Shown: positions 9,745 through 19,547, counted from the first letter of the stretch. The stretch: DNA of 64,000 nucleotides from Methanobacterium sp. ERen5 (GCA_024167805.1 CP099988.1:2178001-2242000), one strand, 5' to 3'. Numbers and translations: made by a program. The notes: generated by a model from the sequence alone, not told the origin.

Positions 9745-10230
9745 ATGGCTAAAACAGAAATTGTTATTGAACCTGGTAAGCAGGAAATTTTAATCAAACA
9801 CATTGCAGATGCTCCTAGGGGATTGGTGTTTAAGGCTTTTATTGACCCGGAGATTTATGCAAAATGGATTGGTCCAGTGGACATGAAAACTGAGTTCAAA
9901 CTATTTGAACCTGAAACTGGAGGGTCCTGGAGATACATCCAACGGGATGAAGCTGGTAACGAGTATGGTTTTCATGGTGTAAACCATGAGGTTGAACCAA
10001 ATGAAAGAATTATTGGAACCTTTGAATTTGAAGGTTTACCTGAAAAGGGTCATGTAATCCTTGAATCAGTGAAGTTCGTAGAGTTAGATGCAAACAAAAC
10101 CGAAATCCAAGAGCAATCCGTTTTTCAATCTGTAGAAGATAGGGATGGAATGGTTGCTAGCAACATGGAAGAAGGTGTGAGGGAATCCTACATTCAACTC
10201 GATGAATTATTAAAATCCATGCAAGACTAA
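9745..10230 (+). CDS. SRPBCC / AHSA1-type protein
   Basis: A 161-residue START-like domain protein: ADAPRGLVFKAFIDPEIYAK and WIGPVDMKTEF match the A-x-x-x-V-F-x-A-F-x-D-P-E/-x-x-x-x-W-x-G-P pattern of AHSA1 (activator of Hsp90 homolog 1-like) proteins, followed by GGSWRYI and the late ESVKFVEL. These form a hydrophobic ligand pocket; the ligand is unknown. It converges on a PhnB-like VOC gene with a shared terminator between them. A second AHSA1-type domain occurs fused to a VOC domain at 54869-55681. Confidence 0.85.
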   Translation: MAKTEIVIEPGKQEILIKHIADAPRGLVFKAFIDPEIYAKWIGPVDMKTEFKLFEPETGGSWRYIQRDEAGNEYGFHGVNHEVEPNERIIGTFEFEGLPEKGHVILESVKFVELDANKTEIQEQSVFQSVEDRDGMVASNMEEGVRESYIQLDELLKSMQD

Positions 10231-10249
10231 AAAATTATTGTAATGGTTA

Positions 10250-10291
10250 ATGGGAGTTAAAAATAAACCCATCCTTTTTTTATTCTTTTTT
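10250..10291. terminator. Hairpin with T-rich tail between convergent genes
   Basis: ATGGG (10250-10254) pairs with CCCAT (10268-10272), followed by a T-rich run to about 10291. It lies just after the AHSA1 stop codon and overlaps the last codons of the facing gene, so it would end rightward transcription. The stem is only five pairs. Confidence 0.5.
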
Positions 10292-10765
10292 GTAGGCTTG
10301 TTTTAACTCTTCAATGTTTATTTTAACCATTTTTAACATGACTTCGGTCACATTTTTAACCCTTTGGGGGTTGGAATCTGACAGGTATTCCAACAATATT
10401 TTGGGCACCACCTGCCATGAAAGTCCATATTTGTCTTTAAGCCAACCACAAACTTGTTTTTCACCGTCAGCTGACAGTTTTTCCCAGTAGTAGTCAATTT
10501 CATCTTGAGATTCGCAGTTTATAACCATGGAAACTGCTTGATTAAATTCAATGTCAGTTATTCCGTTTAGTGCTGTAAATTCCATGCCCTCAATTTCAAA
10601 TTGAACTGTCATAACACTACCTGCGGGTCCAGGCCCAGCTTCACTGTATCGAACCACCTTTTTTATCCCTGACTTCTTGAAGATGGACACGTAAAACTTG
10701 GCAGCTTCACAAGCATTTTTACCGAACCATAGAAAAGTTGTGATCTTTTGAATTATTTCAGCCAT
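10280..10765 (-). CDS. PhnB-like VOC protein (3-demethylubiquinone methyltransferase-like fold)
   Basis: A 161-residue protein that opens with KITTFLWFGKNACEAAKFYV and contains VMTVQFEIEGMEFTALNG, AVSMVINCESQDEID and GWLKDKYGLSWQVVPKIL, all diagnostic of the PhnB / 3-dmu-9_3-mt VOC subfamily. The name comes from fold similarity; no methyltransferase activity is implied, and archaea do not make ubiquinone. Function unknown. It is convergent with the AHSA1 gene, a gene pairing that is frequent for these families. Confidence 0.87.
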   Translation of the reverse strand: MAEIIQKITTFLWFGKNACEAAKFYVSIFKKSGIKKVVRYSEAGPGPAGSVMTVQFEIEGMEFTALNGITDIEFNQAVSMVINCESQDEIDYYWEKLSADGEKQVCGWLKDKYGLSWQVVPKILLEYLSDSNPQRVKNVTEVMLKMVKINIEELKQAYKKE

Positions 10766-10985
10766 AAATTAAACCTCCAAACTTAAATTACCCAAGATTC
10801 TGTTTAAACTAAAAATTTTTTAATTTTGTACAAATAGTTATGTGTTTTTGAAAATTTATAATCTGGGTGATCACACCTACTTTTCTTTTTGAAAATCATT
10901 TTGTCCTTAAGTACTCCCCACTTATTTGATAGTTGTTGTTCGTTTTTTTTGTTTCAATGAAAAGGTTTAAATAACAAAATACAAT

Positions 10986-11017
10986 ATGTTAAAAATAACA
11001 TAGGTTAAAATTAACAT
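10986..11017 (+). promoter_or_regulatory. Tandem PadR-type operators
   Basis: ATGTTAAAAATAACAT (10986-11001) is a perfect palindrome with the ATGT-N8-ACAT pattern known for PadR regulators. A second, imperfect copy (AGGTTAAAATTAACAT, 11002-11017) abuts it. They lie about 20 bases downstream of the TATA-like TTTAAATAA (about 10966) and 35-66 bases before the padR-like start codon, covering the expected transcription start, so they fit autorepression. Confidence 0.7.
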
Positions 11018-11051
11018 GTACTCTCTGTGTTGATTAATTGGATGTGAAAAG

Positions 11052-11558
11052 ATGGCTAATTCAGAACTAATTGTGCTTGGTTTGATTTATTTTAAACCGA
11101 GTCATGGCTACATAATCAAGAAAAATGTAAAACATTACTTTGGAAATCCCCACTACAATTTGAATAACAACGTACTTTACAGCACACTCAAAAAACTTGA
11201 AGGAAATGGATATATCAAAGGTGAACTAGTTAAAATGGAGAAAATCAACAAAAAAGTGTACACTATCACGGAAGAAGGTGAGAACCATTTGATTGAACTT
11301 GTAGCAAAACCTGCAGAACCTGGCATTGATGAATTTGATTTCAAGGTCAAAGCAGTGTTCTTCGATCTGATACCTCAAGAATCTAGAATAGCCGCAGTCA
11401 AACCTTTGTACGAATCTAAACTCGAAATGTTAAGGGAAGCAACGGAAAAAAAGGATGAATATGGTTCATATATGCCAATAATCGCAAAATTGGTGTTGGA
11501 ATATGGTATTATCGAACTTAAAAATTCTGTTGATTTTTTGGAAAAACTCATGGAATAA
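11052..11558 (+). CDS. PadR-family transcriptional regulator
   Basis: A 168-residue protein. The N-terminal winged helix is typical: SELIVLGLIYFKPSHGYIIK, then NNVLYSTLKKLEGNGYIKGE and a wing with KKVYTITEEGENHL. The C-terminal helical part (about 90-168) is the dimerisation region (Vir_C-like). Two PadR-type operators sit in its own promoter, so it is probably autoregulated. A small membrane protein gene follows after 16 bases and is likely co-transcribed; PadR genes often control such neighbours or drug exporters, and an MFS exporter lies 0.45 kb downstream. Confidence 0.92.
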   Translation: MANSELIVLGLIYFKPSHGYIIKKNVKHYFGNPHYNLNNNVLYSTLKKLEGNGYIKGELVKMEKINKKVYTITEEGENHLIELVAKPAEPGIDEFDFKVKAVFFDLIPQESRIAAVKPLYESKLEMLREATEKKDEYGSYMPIIAKLVLEYGIIELKNSVDFLEKLME

Positions 11559-11574
11559 AAGGGGAATCCTGAAA

Positions 11575-11751
11575 ATGGTAAATTGGAATATGATCATGGT
11601 GGGAATAGCTTTGGTAGCAGTAGGAACATTCTTCTCGATATTTGGTATAGTCGGAAGCATAATTGGATTTATAATAGCAATATCTGTCGTAATTTGGTTT
11701 ATACAAGAAACAAGGGCCAATAAACATACCAGAATGTCAAAGTACAGCTAG
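11575..11751 (+). CDS. Small membrane protein downstream of padR-like gene
   Basis: From ATG 11575 (after AAAGGGGAATC) a 58-residue protein: MVNWNMIMVGIALVAVGTFF, one long or two close hydrophobic helices (about 6-42), then a basic tail (ETRANKHTRMSKYS). It lies 16 bases after the PadR stop and is probably in the same transcript. No family is recognised. The frame is open further upstream, but those codons overlap the PadR gene and lack a ribosome binding site. Confidence 0.6.
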   Translation: MVNWNMIMVGIALVAVGTFFSIFGIVGSIIGFIIAISVVIWFIQETRANKHTRMSKYS

Positions 11752-11844
11752 GTTTTAATTTTCTTCGTTTTTTTGGTTTGGCATTGAAGTTGAAATTTTC
11801 ATATTTTTTGGGATGATCTTTTTGTCCGTTTTCTACACACAACT

Positions 11845-11911
11845 CTTGCACTAAGCAAGTATTTATAACAGTTCACATATACTTGCATAAGACAATAGTT
11901 GTATTATGCAA
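11845..11911 (+). promoter_or_regulatory. Promoter with two inverted repeats flanking the TATA box of the MFS gene
   Basis: CTTGC-N5-GCAAG (11845-11859) is directly followed by the TATA-like TATTTATAA (11860-11868). At 11883-11911 lies a 29-base near-perfect palindrome: outer arms TTGCATAA and TTATGCAA, inner arms ACAA and TTGT around a TAG centre. TTGC/GCAA is common to both repeats. The second sits where transcription should start, so a repressor such as the downstream MarR protein could block it; that link is inference. Confidence 0.65.
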
Positions 11912-12001
11912 TAATTGTTTGATAATTTTTAGGAGAATAAAAATATGAAACTAATCCCTCAAATACGGACAATTACACAAAACAAGATGGAGATAAAGTA
12001 A

Positions 12002-13699
12002 ATGCAATACAAATGGATGGCATTACTTGTGGTGCTCATATCATCGCTCATGGGCATGATAAACATAAGCATAGTTTTAATATCCCTTCCAGCAATTTTT
12101 AATGGGATACATATAGATCCCCTAAACTCATTTCAGTACCTTTTGTGGATACTTATGGGTTATAGTCTTGTCACAGCAACACTCTTATTAAGTTTTGGAA
12201 GACTATCAGACATGTTTGGAAGAATAAAGATGTTCAGGTTGGGCTTAATCATATTCACCCTGGGATCCATATTACTCTACCTCACACCTTCCACAGGAGA
12301 TGCAGGGGCCATAGAAATAATCCTATTTAGAATATTTCAGGCTGTAGGGACTGCTTTATTTATGGCTAACAGTGCAGCAATCGTTGCAGACGCATTCCCA
12401 AGAAACGAACTTGGAAAGGCCATAGGCATCAACATGGTGGCTATAATGGCCGGTCAGTTCCTTGGACTCATACTAGGAGGAGTCCTCGCAACCTTTGACT
12501 GGAGGTACATATTCTTACTGAGTGTACCATTCGGATTGATTGCAACAGTGTTATCCATTAAACTTAAGGAAATATCCATAAGGGACGTTAAAACCAAACT
12601 CGATATCTGGGGTAACCTAGCATTCATGGGAGGCATTACGCTGCTTTTGGTGGGAGTTACCTATGGATTAATGCCCTACAAAACTGAACTCATGGGATGG
12701 CACAATCCTTGGGTTGTACTCTCAATGATAAGTGGAGCAATATTACTTGTACTCTTCCCATTCATTGAAAAAAGGGTTGAATCCCCAATGTTCCGGATGG
12801 ACCTTTTTAAAAACAGAATGTTCACATACGCAAACACGGCAGGATTTTTAGGATCCATAAACAGGGGAGCAGTAATGTTCGTGTTAATATTACTCTTACA
12901 GGGCGTATGGTTACCGCTTCACGGTTACAGCTATGAATCAACACCGTTTTGGGCTGGAATTTACATGATACCATTAACACTGGGAATATTCATAATGGGT
13001 CCTGTATCTGGAGCACTCTCTGACAAATATGGGCCACGGTGGATTGCGACACTTGGAATGCTCATTTCGGCATTGGCATTTATATTCCTGGCTGTAATTC
13101 CCTACAACTTCAGTTACATCGAATTTGGTTCGGTACTGTTCCTCATGGGTGTAGGTTCTGGAATGTTCGGATCTCCCAACAGCTCATCAATAATGAATTC
13201 AGTACCACCACAAAACAGGGGTGTGGCATCTGGAATGATGCAAACACTAAACAACACAGCAATGACAGCAAGTATGGCTATATTTTTCACCATACTAATT
13301 ATGGGAATAACCCAAAAATTTCCAGATGCCATGGCAACATCATTGGCATCAATAGGAGCCTCACAACTCGCACCAATATTCTCAAACATTCCACCTACAG
13401 GAGCATTGTTCGCAGCATTTTTAGGATACAATCCTGTGGACACGTTGTTAGCTGCACTACCCCCACAAATGGTGGCACAAATACCCTCAACAACCATCAG
13501 CACTTTAAATAGTACCACATGGTTCCCAACCACATTTGCCAATGCATTCATACCCTCACTTAAAATTTCATTCCTCTTTGGAGCATTACTATCCATAGTG
13601 GCAGCCATACTATCTGCAATGCGGGGAGAAACAAAAACAAATGAAACTAAAAACTTAAACACTGAACCTGCACAAAACATACAAAAAACAGGGAAATAG
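12002..13699 (+). CDS. MFS multidrug exporter, DHA2 (14-helix) family
   Basis: A 565-residue transporter with about 14 hydrophobic segments. Motif A of the major facilitator superfamily is seen as [17 protein letters not shown] (about 66-82), and [12 protein letters not shown] marks the last helix; the proline/glycine motif region [20 protein letters not shown] is typical of EmrB/QacA drug:proton antiporters. ATG 12002 follows GGAG at eight bases. A gap of 150 bases separates it from a MarR gene in the same direction, the standard arrangement for a drug-responsive exporter. The inter-helix region about 455-500 carries an unusual Pro/Ala/Ser-rich insert. Substrate unknown. Confidence 0.92.
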   Translation: MQYKWMALLVVLISSLMGMINISIVLISLPAIFNGIHIDPLNSFQYLLWILMGYSLVTATLLLSFGRLSDMFGRIKMFRLGLIIFTLGSILLYLTPSTGDAGAIEIILFRIFQAVGTALFMANSAAIVADAFPRNELGKAIGINMVAIMAGQFLGLILGGVLATFDWRYIFLLSVPFGLIATVLSIKLKEISIRDVKTKLDIWGNLAFMGGITLLLVGVTYGLMPYKTELMGWHNPWVVLSMISGAILLVLFPFIEKRVESPMFRMDLFKNRMFTYANTAGFLGSINRGAVMFVLILLLQGVWLPLHGYSYESTPFWAGIYMIPLTLGIFIMGPVSGALSDKYGPRWIATLGMLISALAFIFLAVIPYNFSYIEFGSVLFLMGVGSGMFGSPNSSSIMNSVPPQNRGVASGMMQTLNNTAMTASMAIFFTILIMGITQKFPDAMATSLASIGASQLAPIFSNIPPTGALFAAFLGYNPVDTLLAALPPQMVAQIPSTTISTLNSTTWFPTTFANAFIPSLKISFLFGALLSIVAAILSAMRGETKTNETKNLNTEPAQNIQKTGK

Positions 13700-13851
13700 G
13701 AAATGGGGTGTGGGATACTAAAAAACGGAAGTATTGATTTTTCCACACATCTATTTTTCTGGGAAGAATTCCTCCATTTTATTGAATCCCCGTGGTAGAT
13801 CAGTAAATTAGTTGTTTAATTACTTACAATATAAAAATTCAGTGATATAAA

Positions 13852-14346
13852 ATGCGAGATAAACAATTATTCAGGGAAAAATCTGGTAAGACTAAAAGTA
13901 GGGGAAATTTATCAGCTGAAGAAATTTCAGAAATGTCCATGGGAACCTTAATATCCAGCATAAGCCGTTCTCATTTAAGATATCTGTTTACAGAGATAGA
14001 GAAGCATGGAATAACCGGAGGACAATATCAATTTCTACTGGGACTGTCTAAACAGGATGGCATAACCCAGGAGGAACTTGCCAGTAATTTTCACATGAAC
14101 CAGAGCACCATAGCAAGGGCACTTAAAAAGTTAGAAGATGCAGAAATGGTACTAAGGAAGACAGACGATACCAACCGTCGAAAAAATATAATCACAATAA
14201 CTGATAAGGGAAGAAATGCAACTTCAAAGATCCAGCTTACAGATGAAAAATGGGAAGAAAATGTACATTCACTCTCAAATACAGAAAAATCCACATTTAA
14301 GGAAATGCTAAGGAAAGTACTTCAAGAATCATTGGACCCAGATTAA
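13852..14346 (+). CDS. MarR-family transcriptional regulator next to MFS exporter
   Basis: A 164-residue MarR protein: ITGGQYQFLLGLSKQDGITQ, EELASNFHMNQSTIARALKK, and a wing with TDDTNRRKNIITITDKGRN. About 25 extra N-terminal residues are basic and polar. It follows the DHA2 exporter gene in the same direction and is a good candidate to bind the palindromes in front of that gene. Its own promoter region carries an AT-rich imperfect repeat (GTAA ... TTAC around 13803-13830). Confidence 0.92.
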   Translation: MRDKQLFREKSGKTKSRGNLSAEEISEMSMGTLISSISRSHLRYLFTEIEKHGITGGQYQFLLGLSKQDGITQEELASNFHMNQSTIARALKKLEDAEMVLRKTDDTNRRKNIITITDKGRNATSKIQLTDEKWEENVHSLSNTEKSTFKEMLRKVLQESLDPD

Positions 14347-14409
14347 CTCAACCAAACTTAACCCCTAAAGATGATTAAGTAAATCTTATTATAAAATATT
14401 CGATGGATT

Positions 14410-14625
14410 TTAGTCTCCGGTGATGCTGTCAAACAAACTTTTTAATTGTTTTAAGTCTTCAGGATTTTCTAGGGAATCTAATATGATCTTCATACAGTTG
14501 TCAAGCACAATCAGTTTAATATCATTAGTACCAACGTTGTAACAGTTTCTAACAAGAGTAAACAACTCTTCAGTCACTTCCTCAAGATTCATATCTTTGT
14601 CTATTGAAGGATTTGTTTTTACCAT
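14410..14625 (-). CDS. Small acidic helical protein, unknown
   Basis: About 71 residues from the ATG at 14625, which follows GGTGAAGAGA; a longer frame begins four codons upstream. It is helical and acidic (DMNLEEVTEELFTLVRNCYN), with a leucine-rich C-terminal helix (ENPEDLKQLKSLFDSI). It looks like a small regulatory or adaptor protein. No family is recognised and there is no operon partner. Confidence 0.6.
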   Translation of the reverse strand: MVKTNPSIDKDMNLEEVTEELFTLVRNCYNVGTNDIKLIVLDNCMKIILDSLENPEDLKQLKSLFDSITGD

Positions 14626-14837
14626 TCTCTTCACCATTTAATAAAATAATAAATATTTTTTTAACCTTGGATCAATTCAAATATACTCATTTGTATTTAT
14701 ATTAATTGTAACTCCTAGGATAAATAATTTATAAGATTACTTAAATTTTTTTCAAGAAAACTTGAATCATTCATACATGTTTGTAGAAAATGTTCAAGGA
14801 ATTCATAATTTTGGTCAATTTTACATATTCTTTTTGA

Positions 14838-16330
14838 TCATAAAAGTTTCTCTCCTTTTCTTAGTTCAGGATGTATGACCTCAATTCCGTCTTCTTCTAG
14901 AACATCGAAGAGTTCCACATGTTGGGTGTGCACAGGATAAACCCTCTTTGGGTTTATTTCCCTCACCATCTCTAATATTTCCCTGCCACTTGCATGTCCC
15001 GATGCATGGTATCCCTTCATAACATCCAGATTAAAATGGTTTAACCAGGTTTCTGCCTTTATTTCCATTATTTCCATTTGTTTATCAAAGGGTTCTGTAC
15101 TGGATTTGATATAAGTTCCCCTTTCAGGTTTAATATCGATTAATTCTTTAAATTCGAAGAAGTCGCACCTGAAAATGTAATTCTCAGGATTTTGACTAAG
15201 ATCATGATGTGTTACTGTGTTGTCCCAGTTGATGTATTCCCTTTCCCAGATTTTGTAGTCTGCCATGAGTTGCTTGGGATCAAGATCTGAACTGCAAAGC
15301 CATTCATCGTCTACACAGCTGTACCTGTCATCACTTAAGAGTCCCCATCCCTTTTTAGGTTTGTAAACCATCACATCCTCTATTTTTGGGTAACCCAAAC
15401 CCTCAAACAAGTTTAAGATATAGGCCTGTTTAAGACTTACAACCAGTTCACGACCAGTTTCTTTTGCTGCATTATAAAATGTCACAAGCCTGTCTAGATC
15501 CCTGACTGGAAAGTTTACAACAACCAAATCTTTCAGGTCTTCAAGTTCTTCTATGGCATTAGCTTCGATTTCAAATTCTGATAAACTTTCTGAATCCAAT
15601 ATTCTGGTGCCTTCTGTTATCAAGGTTGTGGGTCTGGATTTTTTGATTCCTGAACAAACTTGTTGGTCAGTTCTGGCTGTCTACCATGAAACCTCAAATC
15701 TCCCGTGTAAACAACTGTTTCATCATCATTTATTGCGATGTATCCAGATGCACCGGGCAGGGAATGGTCCACAGGTGCAGATTTTATGCTGAAATTCCCG
15801 ATAGAAAATGGTTTGTAGGGTTTCACAATCCTAATATCTCTATCAACAGCTAATTTTAGACGTTTATAACCGTCTCCTTTTTTATTTGGCCCCATGTGGA
15901 AGGTTTTTTTCAGTTGAAGATACTCTGAAAAAGCTGAGGCTCCAGTTTCCTCCAGGGCTCTGAGTATCAAGTAGGATTCTTGGCTTAAGAAAATTGGTAT
16001 GTCTTCACGAAGATGATGAACATATGCCACATGGTCAACGTGGGAATGGCTGATTAAAACTCCATCTACAGAAGGTTCAGGTTCATATTTGATTCCTACA
16101 TGCTCAAGATAATCTTCTCGATATATTCCCTTGATGTATGGCAGAAATTCAAGTTCCACAAAGTCTAAAATGCCATTGGATTTACGTGGCTGTAAAAATT
16201 CTGATAGATATTCGTTGGCCTTGGAGAAACCCATACCAAAATCCAGGAAAAAAGAAGTTTTACCATCCTTAACCAGTATTTTGTTTCCTCCAATTTCATC
16301 TACACCTCCGTAAAAGTCTATATCTACCAT
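14838..16330 (-). CDS. RNase J-like metallo-beta-lactamase fold nuclease, one-base frameshift
   Basis: Two frames join into about 497 residues when the G3 at 15630-15632 (C3 on the coding strand) gains a base, giving [15 protein letters not shown], a signature of this family. N-terminal [15 protein letters not shown] is the classic RNase J-like opening; metal ligands are in HSHVDH, with later [31 protein letters not shown] and VYPVHTQH. It should be a cytoplasmic Zn-dependent RNA or nucleotide hydrolase. The domain between (about 260-360) would be the inserted beta-CASP domain. Its promoter has a repeated GTATATAC element. Confidence 0.85.
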
Positions 16331-16395
16331 TATTTTTTGGCCTCCTTACAAATTCCCTTTATGAACAATGTAAATAATTAAACCACAACTCAATT

Positions 16396-16414
16396 GTATA
16401 TACTTAGTATATAC
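16396..16414 (-). promoter_or_regulatory. Twin GTATATAC palindromes upstream of the MBL gene
   Basis: GTATATAC (16396-16403) and GTATATAC (16407-16414), each self-complementary, are separated by TTA, 66 bases ahead of the MBL-fold gene start. More TATA-like sequence follows. It may be simply the TATA box region or a regulator site. Confidence 0.35.
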
Positions 16415-16490
16415 ATATATATACTATTTATTTAAAATATAATTAATGAATATATTTTTTCACCAAAAAAATATGCCTGTTGTAAGGTGA

Positions 16491-16826
16491 GATGAAAAGC
16501 TCATGGTGCAGCTCATTCAGAACCTCATTGGAAATGCCATTAAATACTGTGATACTAATAAAATCCCTGAGATTCATGTTGCAGCAAAGAAAGAAGATAA
16601 TCATTACCTGTTTTCAGTTTCGGATAATGGAATTGGCATGGATTCAAAACATCTAACTAAAATATTCACCATATTTCAGAGGCTGCATAGGAACGATGAA
16701 TACAATGGAACAGGAATTGGCCTTGCCATATCCCAAAAAATAGTTCAACAACACGGTGGAGATATATGGGTAGAATCTGCCCTTGGAGAAGGTAGTACAT
16801 TCTACTTCACCATACCATTGACCTAG
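16491..16826 (+). pseudogene. Orphan HATPase domain: 5'-truncated histidine kinase remnant
   Basis: Only the ATP-binding end of a kinase is present: GDEKLMVQLIQNLIGNAIKY (N box), SDNGIGMD (G1), then IFTIFQRLHRNDEYNGTGIG (F and G2 boxes), closing with TFYFTIPLT. There is no HisKA helix or sensor domain upstream; the frame is closed by TGA six bases before GATGAAAAG. It is closest to the end of the large kinase at 55770-59517 in this window. An ATG at 16503 could start a 107-residue protein, but a free HATPase would lack a phosphorylation site, so I read it as a remnant. Confidence 0.75.
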
Positions 16827-16927
16827 TATTCATGGGGGTGTCATTGGATTCCAAACAACTTGATCGAATTGTATTAAACTAAAATTTTTAATTTATCTAA
16901 CAAAAATAGGATTACAATGGGGGAATG

Positions 16928-17556
16928 ATGACCATCGCAAAGATAGATCTAAAAAAGAGAATAGAGAACTGTATTATCCTAAAAAAGGTCAGGTTAATCT
17001 GATTGATGTGCCTGAAATGAACTTCTTGATGTTAGATGGTGAGGGGGATCCCAACACTTCACAAGAGTATCAGGCGGCCATGGAAACAATTTTTCCAGTC
17101 TCATACAATGTCAAATTCATGAGTAAAAAGGAATTAGGCAGGGACTATGTTGTTATGCCACTTGAAGGTTTATGGTGGGCTGATAACATGGAAGATTTCA
17201 GTGTAAATGATAAGGATGGCTGGAAATGGACGGTGATGATTCGTCAACCCGATTTTATTGATATTGAAATGGTTAACACAGTTGTAGAGGAAATTTTAAA
17301 GAAGAAGGAACTTCCATCTATTACCAATTTAAGGCTTGAAAAATTTAGAGAGGGAAAATCTGCACAGATACTACATCTTGGCCCATTCTCTGAAGAGGGA
17401 CCCACAGTAGAAAAACTTCATGAATATATCGAAGTAAATGGCTACAGTTTCGAAGGAAGTCTTGATGGAACTAAACATCATGAGATATATCTAAGCGATA
17501 TAAGAAGAGCCAAACCAGAAAACCTCAAAACAGTGATAAGACAACCTGTAAAATGA
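16928..17556 (+). CDS. GyrI-like small-molecule-binding protein, one-base frameshift
   Basis: From ATG 16928 the frame gives MTIAKIDLKK, and with one A added at 16960-16961 it continues RNRELYYPKKGQVNLIDVPE and into the main frame, about 209 residues. MNFLMLDGEGDPNTS and the later SAQILHLGPFSEEGPTVEKL followed by HEIYLSD are hallmarks of the GyrI-like (SOUL/BacR effector-binding) family, here the type preceded by a short YYP motif. Such proteins bind hydrophobic drugs or metabolites. Without the repair the annotated start would be ATG 17008. Confidence 0.82.
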
Positions 17557-17888
17557 TCTTCACAGCTATTTCAAAGAACACGGATAAAAAAGGATAAACT
17601 TCACAGAATTATTCCGTGTTAAAGAATTGATCATATTTAGATGTATGTATGAAACTAAAAACGTAGTCCAACATGGATTTTTATAACATATTTAACAGTT
17701 TTTAGGGGATAATCACAAAAAATGTATGTCTTAGAGTCAATATATTAAAGTATGAAATCTTTTTTCCATGAAAAATTTCATATTTACAGTTTCAAGTACA
17801 GAGACAGTTTATCCCTTTTAATAACTTTTTTTCATTCTTTTTATTTCTGGCCATACTCATTTTCATACTATCCAACTTCACATCTCTC
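17557..17888. other. Intergenic region, 332 bp
   Basis: AT-rich. Its last 90 bases read, in frame with the next gene, as a hydrophobic stretch (FFSFFLFLAILIFILSNFTS) that could be an extra N-terminal helix of the glycosyltransferase if its true start lies upstream; no ATG supports this in the given sequence. Otherwise I see nothing. Confidence 0.4.
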
Positions 17889-19364
17889 ATGAATACTGAC
17901 TTGTCACTATTTGAGAAGATAATTTCGGTAGTGTTGTTGTTATCATTTTTATATAGTGGATTGCACTGTGTAGGCTACTTGGATCACATATTAAAATCTG
18001 TTATTCTCTACGACGATGAATTAATCGAAAACAAAAAGGAAAGTAGTGGTAAAAATGCATTTGTGGCCATTGTAATTCCCACGTTAAACGAAGATCCAGA
18101 CATGGTTAAAAGGACTGTGATAGCTGCTAAGGCCATTGATTACCAGAACTACGAAATTTTTCTCATAGACAGTTCTACAGACCTGAAAATTCGTGATGAA
18201 ACAGAGGAAATGTCCAGGAAGCTGAATATAAACTATATCTACAGGGATACTTTAAGGGGTTACAAGGCAGGTTCCATCAATGATTCTGTTGGTTATCTCC
18301 CTGATAAATTTGAATACCTACTTATTTTAGATTCTGATCACAGACTGAAAAGATCGGTACTGGGAGATCTCGTCCCACTTTTGGAAAATGATCCTGATCT
18401 AACTTTTATACAGACGCCACAGTATTTCAAGGCCCATGAAAATGACAGGCTTGGATTAGCATACTCCTTTCAACAACATATCTTTTATAAACACATATGC
18501 AGAGGACTGTGTGTAAACAAAACCGCATATATATGTGGAACCAATGTTATCATACGTCTAAATCATTTGAAAGAAGTTGGAGGTATGGATGAAACTTGTA
18601 TAACAGAAGACATATCTACCTCATTCAAATTGCACAGTAATGGCATGAAATCCATTTACATTGATAAAGTTTATGCCGAAGGTTTGGCCCCTCCATCTTT
18701 ATCAGCATACTATGGTCAACAGCTCAGATGGTCGTACGGCACTTTTCAAAACACAAAAAGGGTAATTAAAAAATTTATATATGAACCTGGTACTCTTAAA
18801 TCGTTACAATGGTGGGAGTACATAGTTTTAAACGGCACATGGTACTTCATAGGTGTTGCAATTTTTGTATGGCTTATGTATCCGGTTATCGTCCTTATTT
18901 TCAATCTCAAACCCTTGGTGTTGGGATCGTTGAATATTCCATTTTACATATTTATGGCGATGATCATAACTCAAACACTTGCAAGCTATTTAGAAAGGGG
19001 CTATCCGCTCCGGAAACTCCTACTTTCCCAGGCCCTATTTTTCAGTTTGTTCCCAGTTTATACTAAGGCACTGATATACGGATTGATCAACAAGGAGTTA
19101 AAGTTCAATGTAACTCCGAAGGAAGGTGCAAAAAATCAGTTGCAAAGAACTGATTTTAAGGAAGTTATACCTCAAATTGGGTTTATGATCATTTTAACCA
19201 TCTCCATAGTAGTGGGAATTATTAAACTCGGAAATGGACAAAACACAACAACATACCCTTCAATAATCTTATGGGCAAGTTACAGTCTATTAATGCTCAT
19301 GATATTCATAATTTATTTTTATTTAGATGATAAAAATATTAAAAACCCTGATTTAAACATTTAA
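17889..19364 (+). CDS. Membrane-bound family 2 glycosyltransferase (cellulose synthase-like)
   Basis: A 491-residue protein. An N-terminal membrane helix (about 10-30) is followed by a GT-A catalytic domain: VAIVIPTLNEDPDMVKRTV, the nucleotide-sugar DSDH motif in LLILDSDHRL (about 155), TEDISTS as the acceptor-site ED, and QQLRWSYGT, the Q-x-x-R-W signature of processive synthases. Three or more helices follow (about 310-335, 345-370, 420-445, 455-480). It likely polymerises or transfers sugars across the membrane. It is not in an operon with other polysaccharide genes. The start is uncertain, with hydrophobic coding-like sequence just upstream. Confidence 0.88.
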   Translation: MNTDLSLFEKIISVVLLLSFLYSGLHCVGYLDHILKSVILYDDELIENKKESSGKNAFVAIVIPTLNEDPDMVKRTVIAAKAIDYQNYEIFLIDSSTDLKIRDETEEMSRKLNINYIYRDTLRGYKAGSINDSVGYLPDKFEYLLILDSDHRLKRSVLGDLVPLLENDPDLTFIQTPQYFKAHENDRLGLAYSFQQHIFYKHICRGLCVNKTAYICGTNVIIRLNHLKEVGGMDETCITEDISTSFKLHSNGMKSIYIDKVYAEGLAPPSLSAYYGQQLRWSYGTFQNTKRVIKKFIYEPGTLKSLQWWEYIVLNGTWYFIGVAIFVWLMYPVIVLIFNLKPLVLGSLNIPFYIFMAMIITQTLASYLERGYPLRKLLLSQALFFSLFPVYTKALIYGLINKELKFNVTPKEGAKNQLQRTDFKEVIPQIGFMIILTISIVVGIIKLGNGQNTTTYPSIILWASYSLLMLMIFIIYFYLDDKNIKNPDLNI

Positions 19365-19525
19365 ATATCCATTTTAGTCTTTGGAACATTTAGTTGGACA
19401 CATCCTTTTTTTATTTATTCTTCATGGGTATGATTATTTCACGAACTGTGAAAATGGGTATTTCAATACCACCAATAAATATTGCATTATGAGAACTATT
19501 TATGACTAAATGTGAAACTTTTTAT

Positions 19526-19543
19526 AGTAGTAAGTTTACTACT
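19526..19543 (+). promoter_or_regulatory. 18-bp perfect inverted repeat (operator candidate)
   Basis: AGTAGTAA-GT-TTACTACT at 19526-19543, preceded by the TATA-like TTTTTATA. This is the typical form of a winged-helix regulator site overlapping a transcription start. It would govern the disrupted frame at 19548 and the phosphoesterase gene behind it. Confidence 0.55.
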
Positions 19544-19547
19544 TTAG

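Noticed and set aside
13039..13746. Long open frames on both strands inside the MFS gene (157 and 210 codons)
   Set aside because: They are shadows of a clear 14-helix transporter gene with intact motifs; their predicted proteins have no family features.
16503..16826. A complete 107-residue kinase-like gene from ATG 16503
   Set aside because: The preceding codons GDEKL already belong to the N-box helix of a HATPase domain, so the ATG is internal to a larger lost gene.
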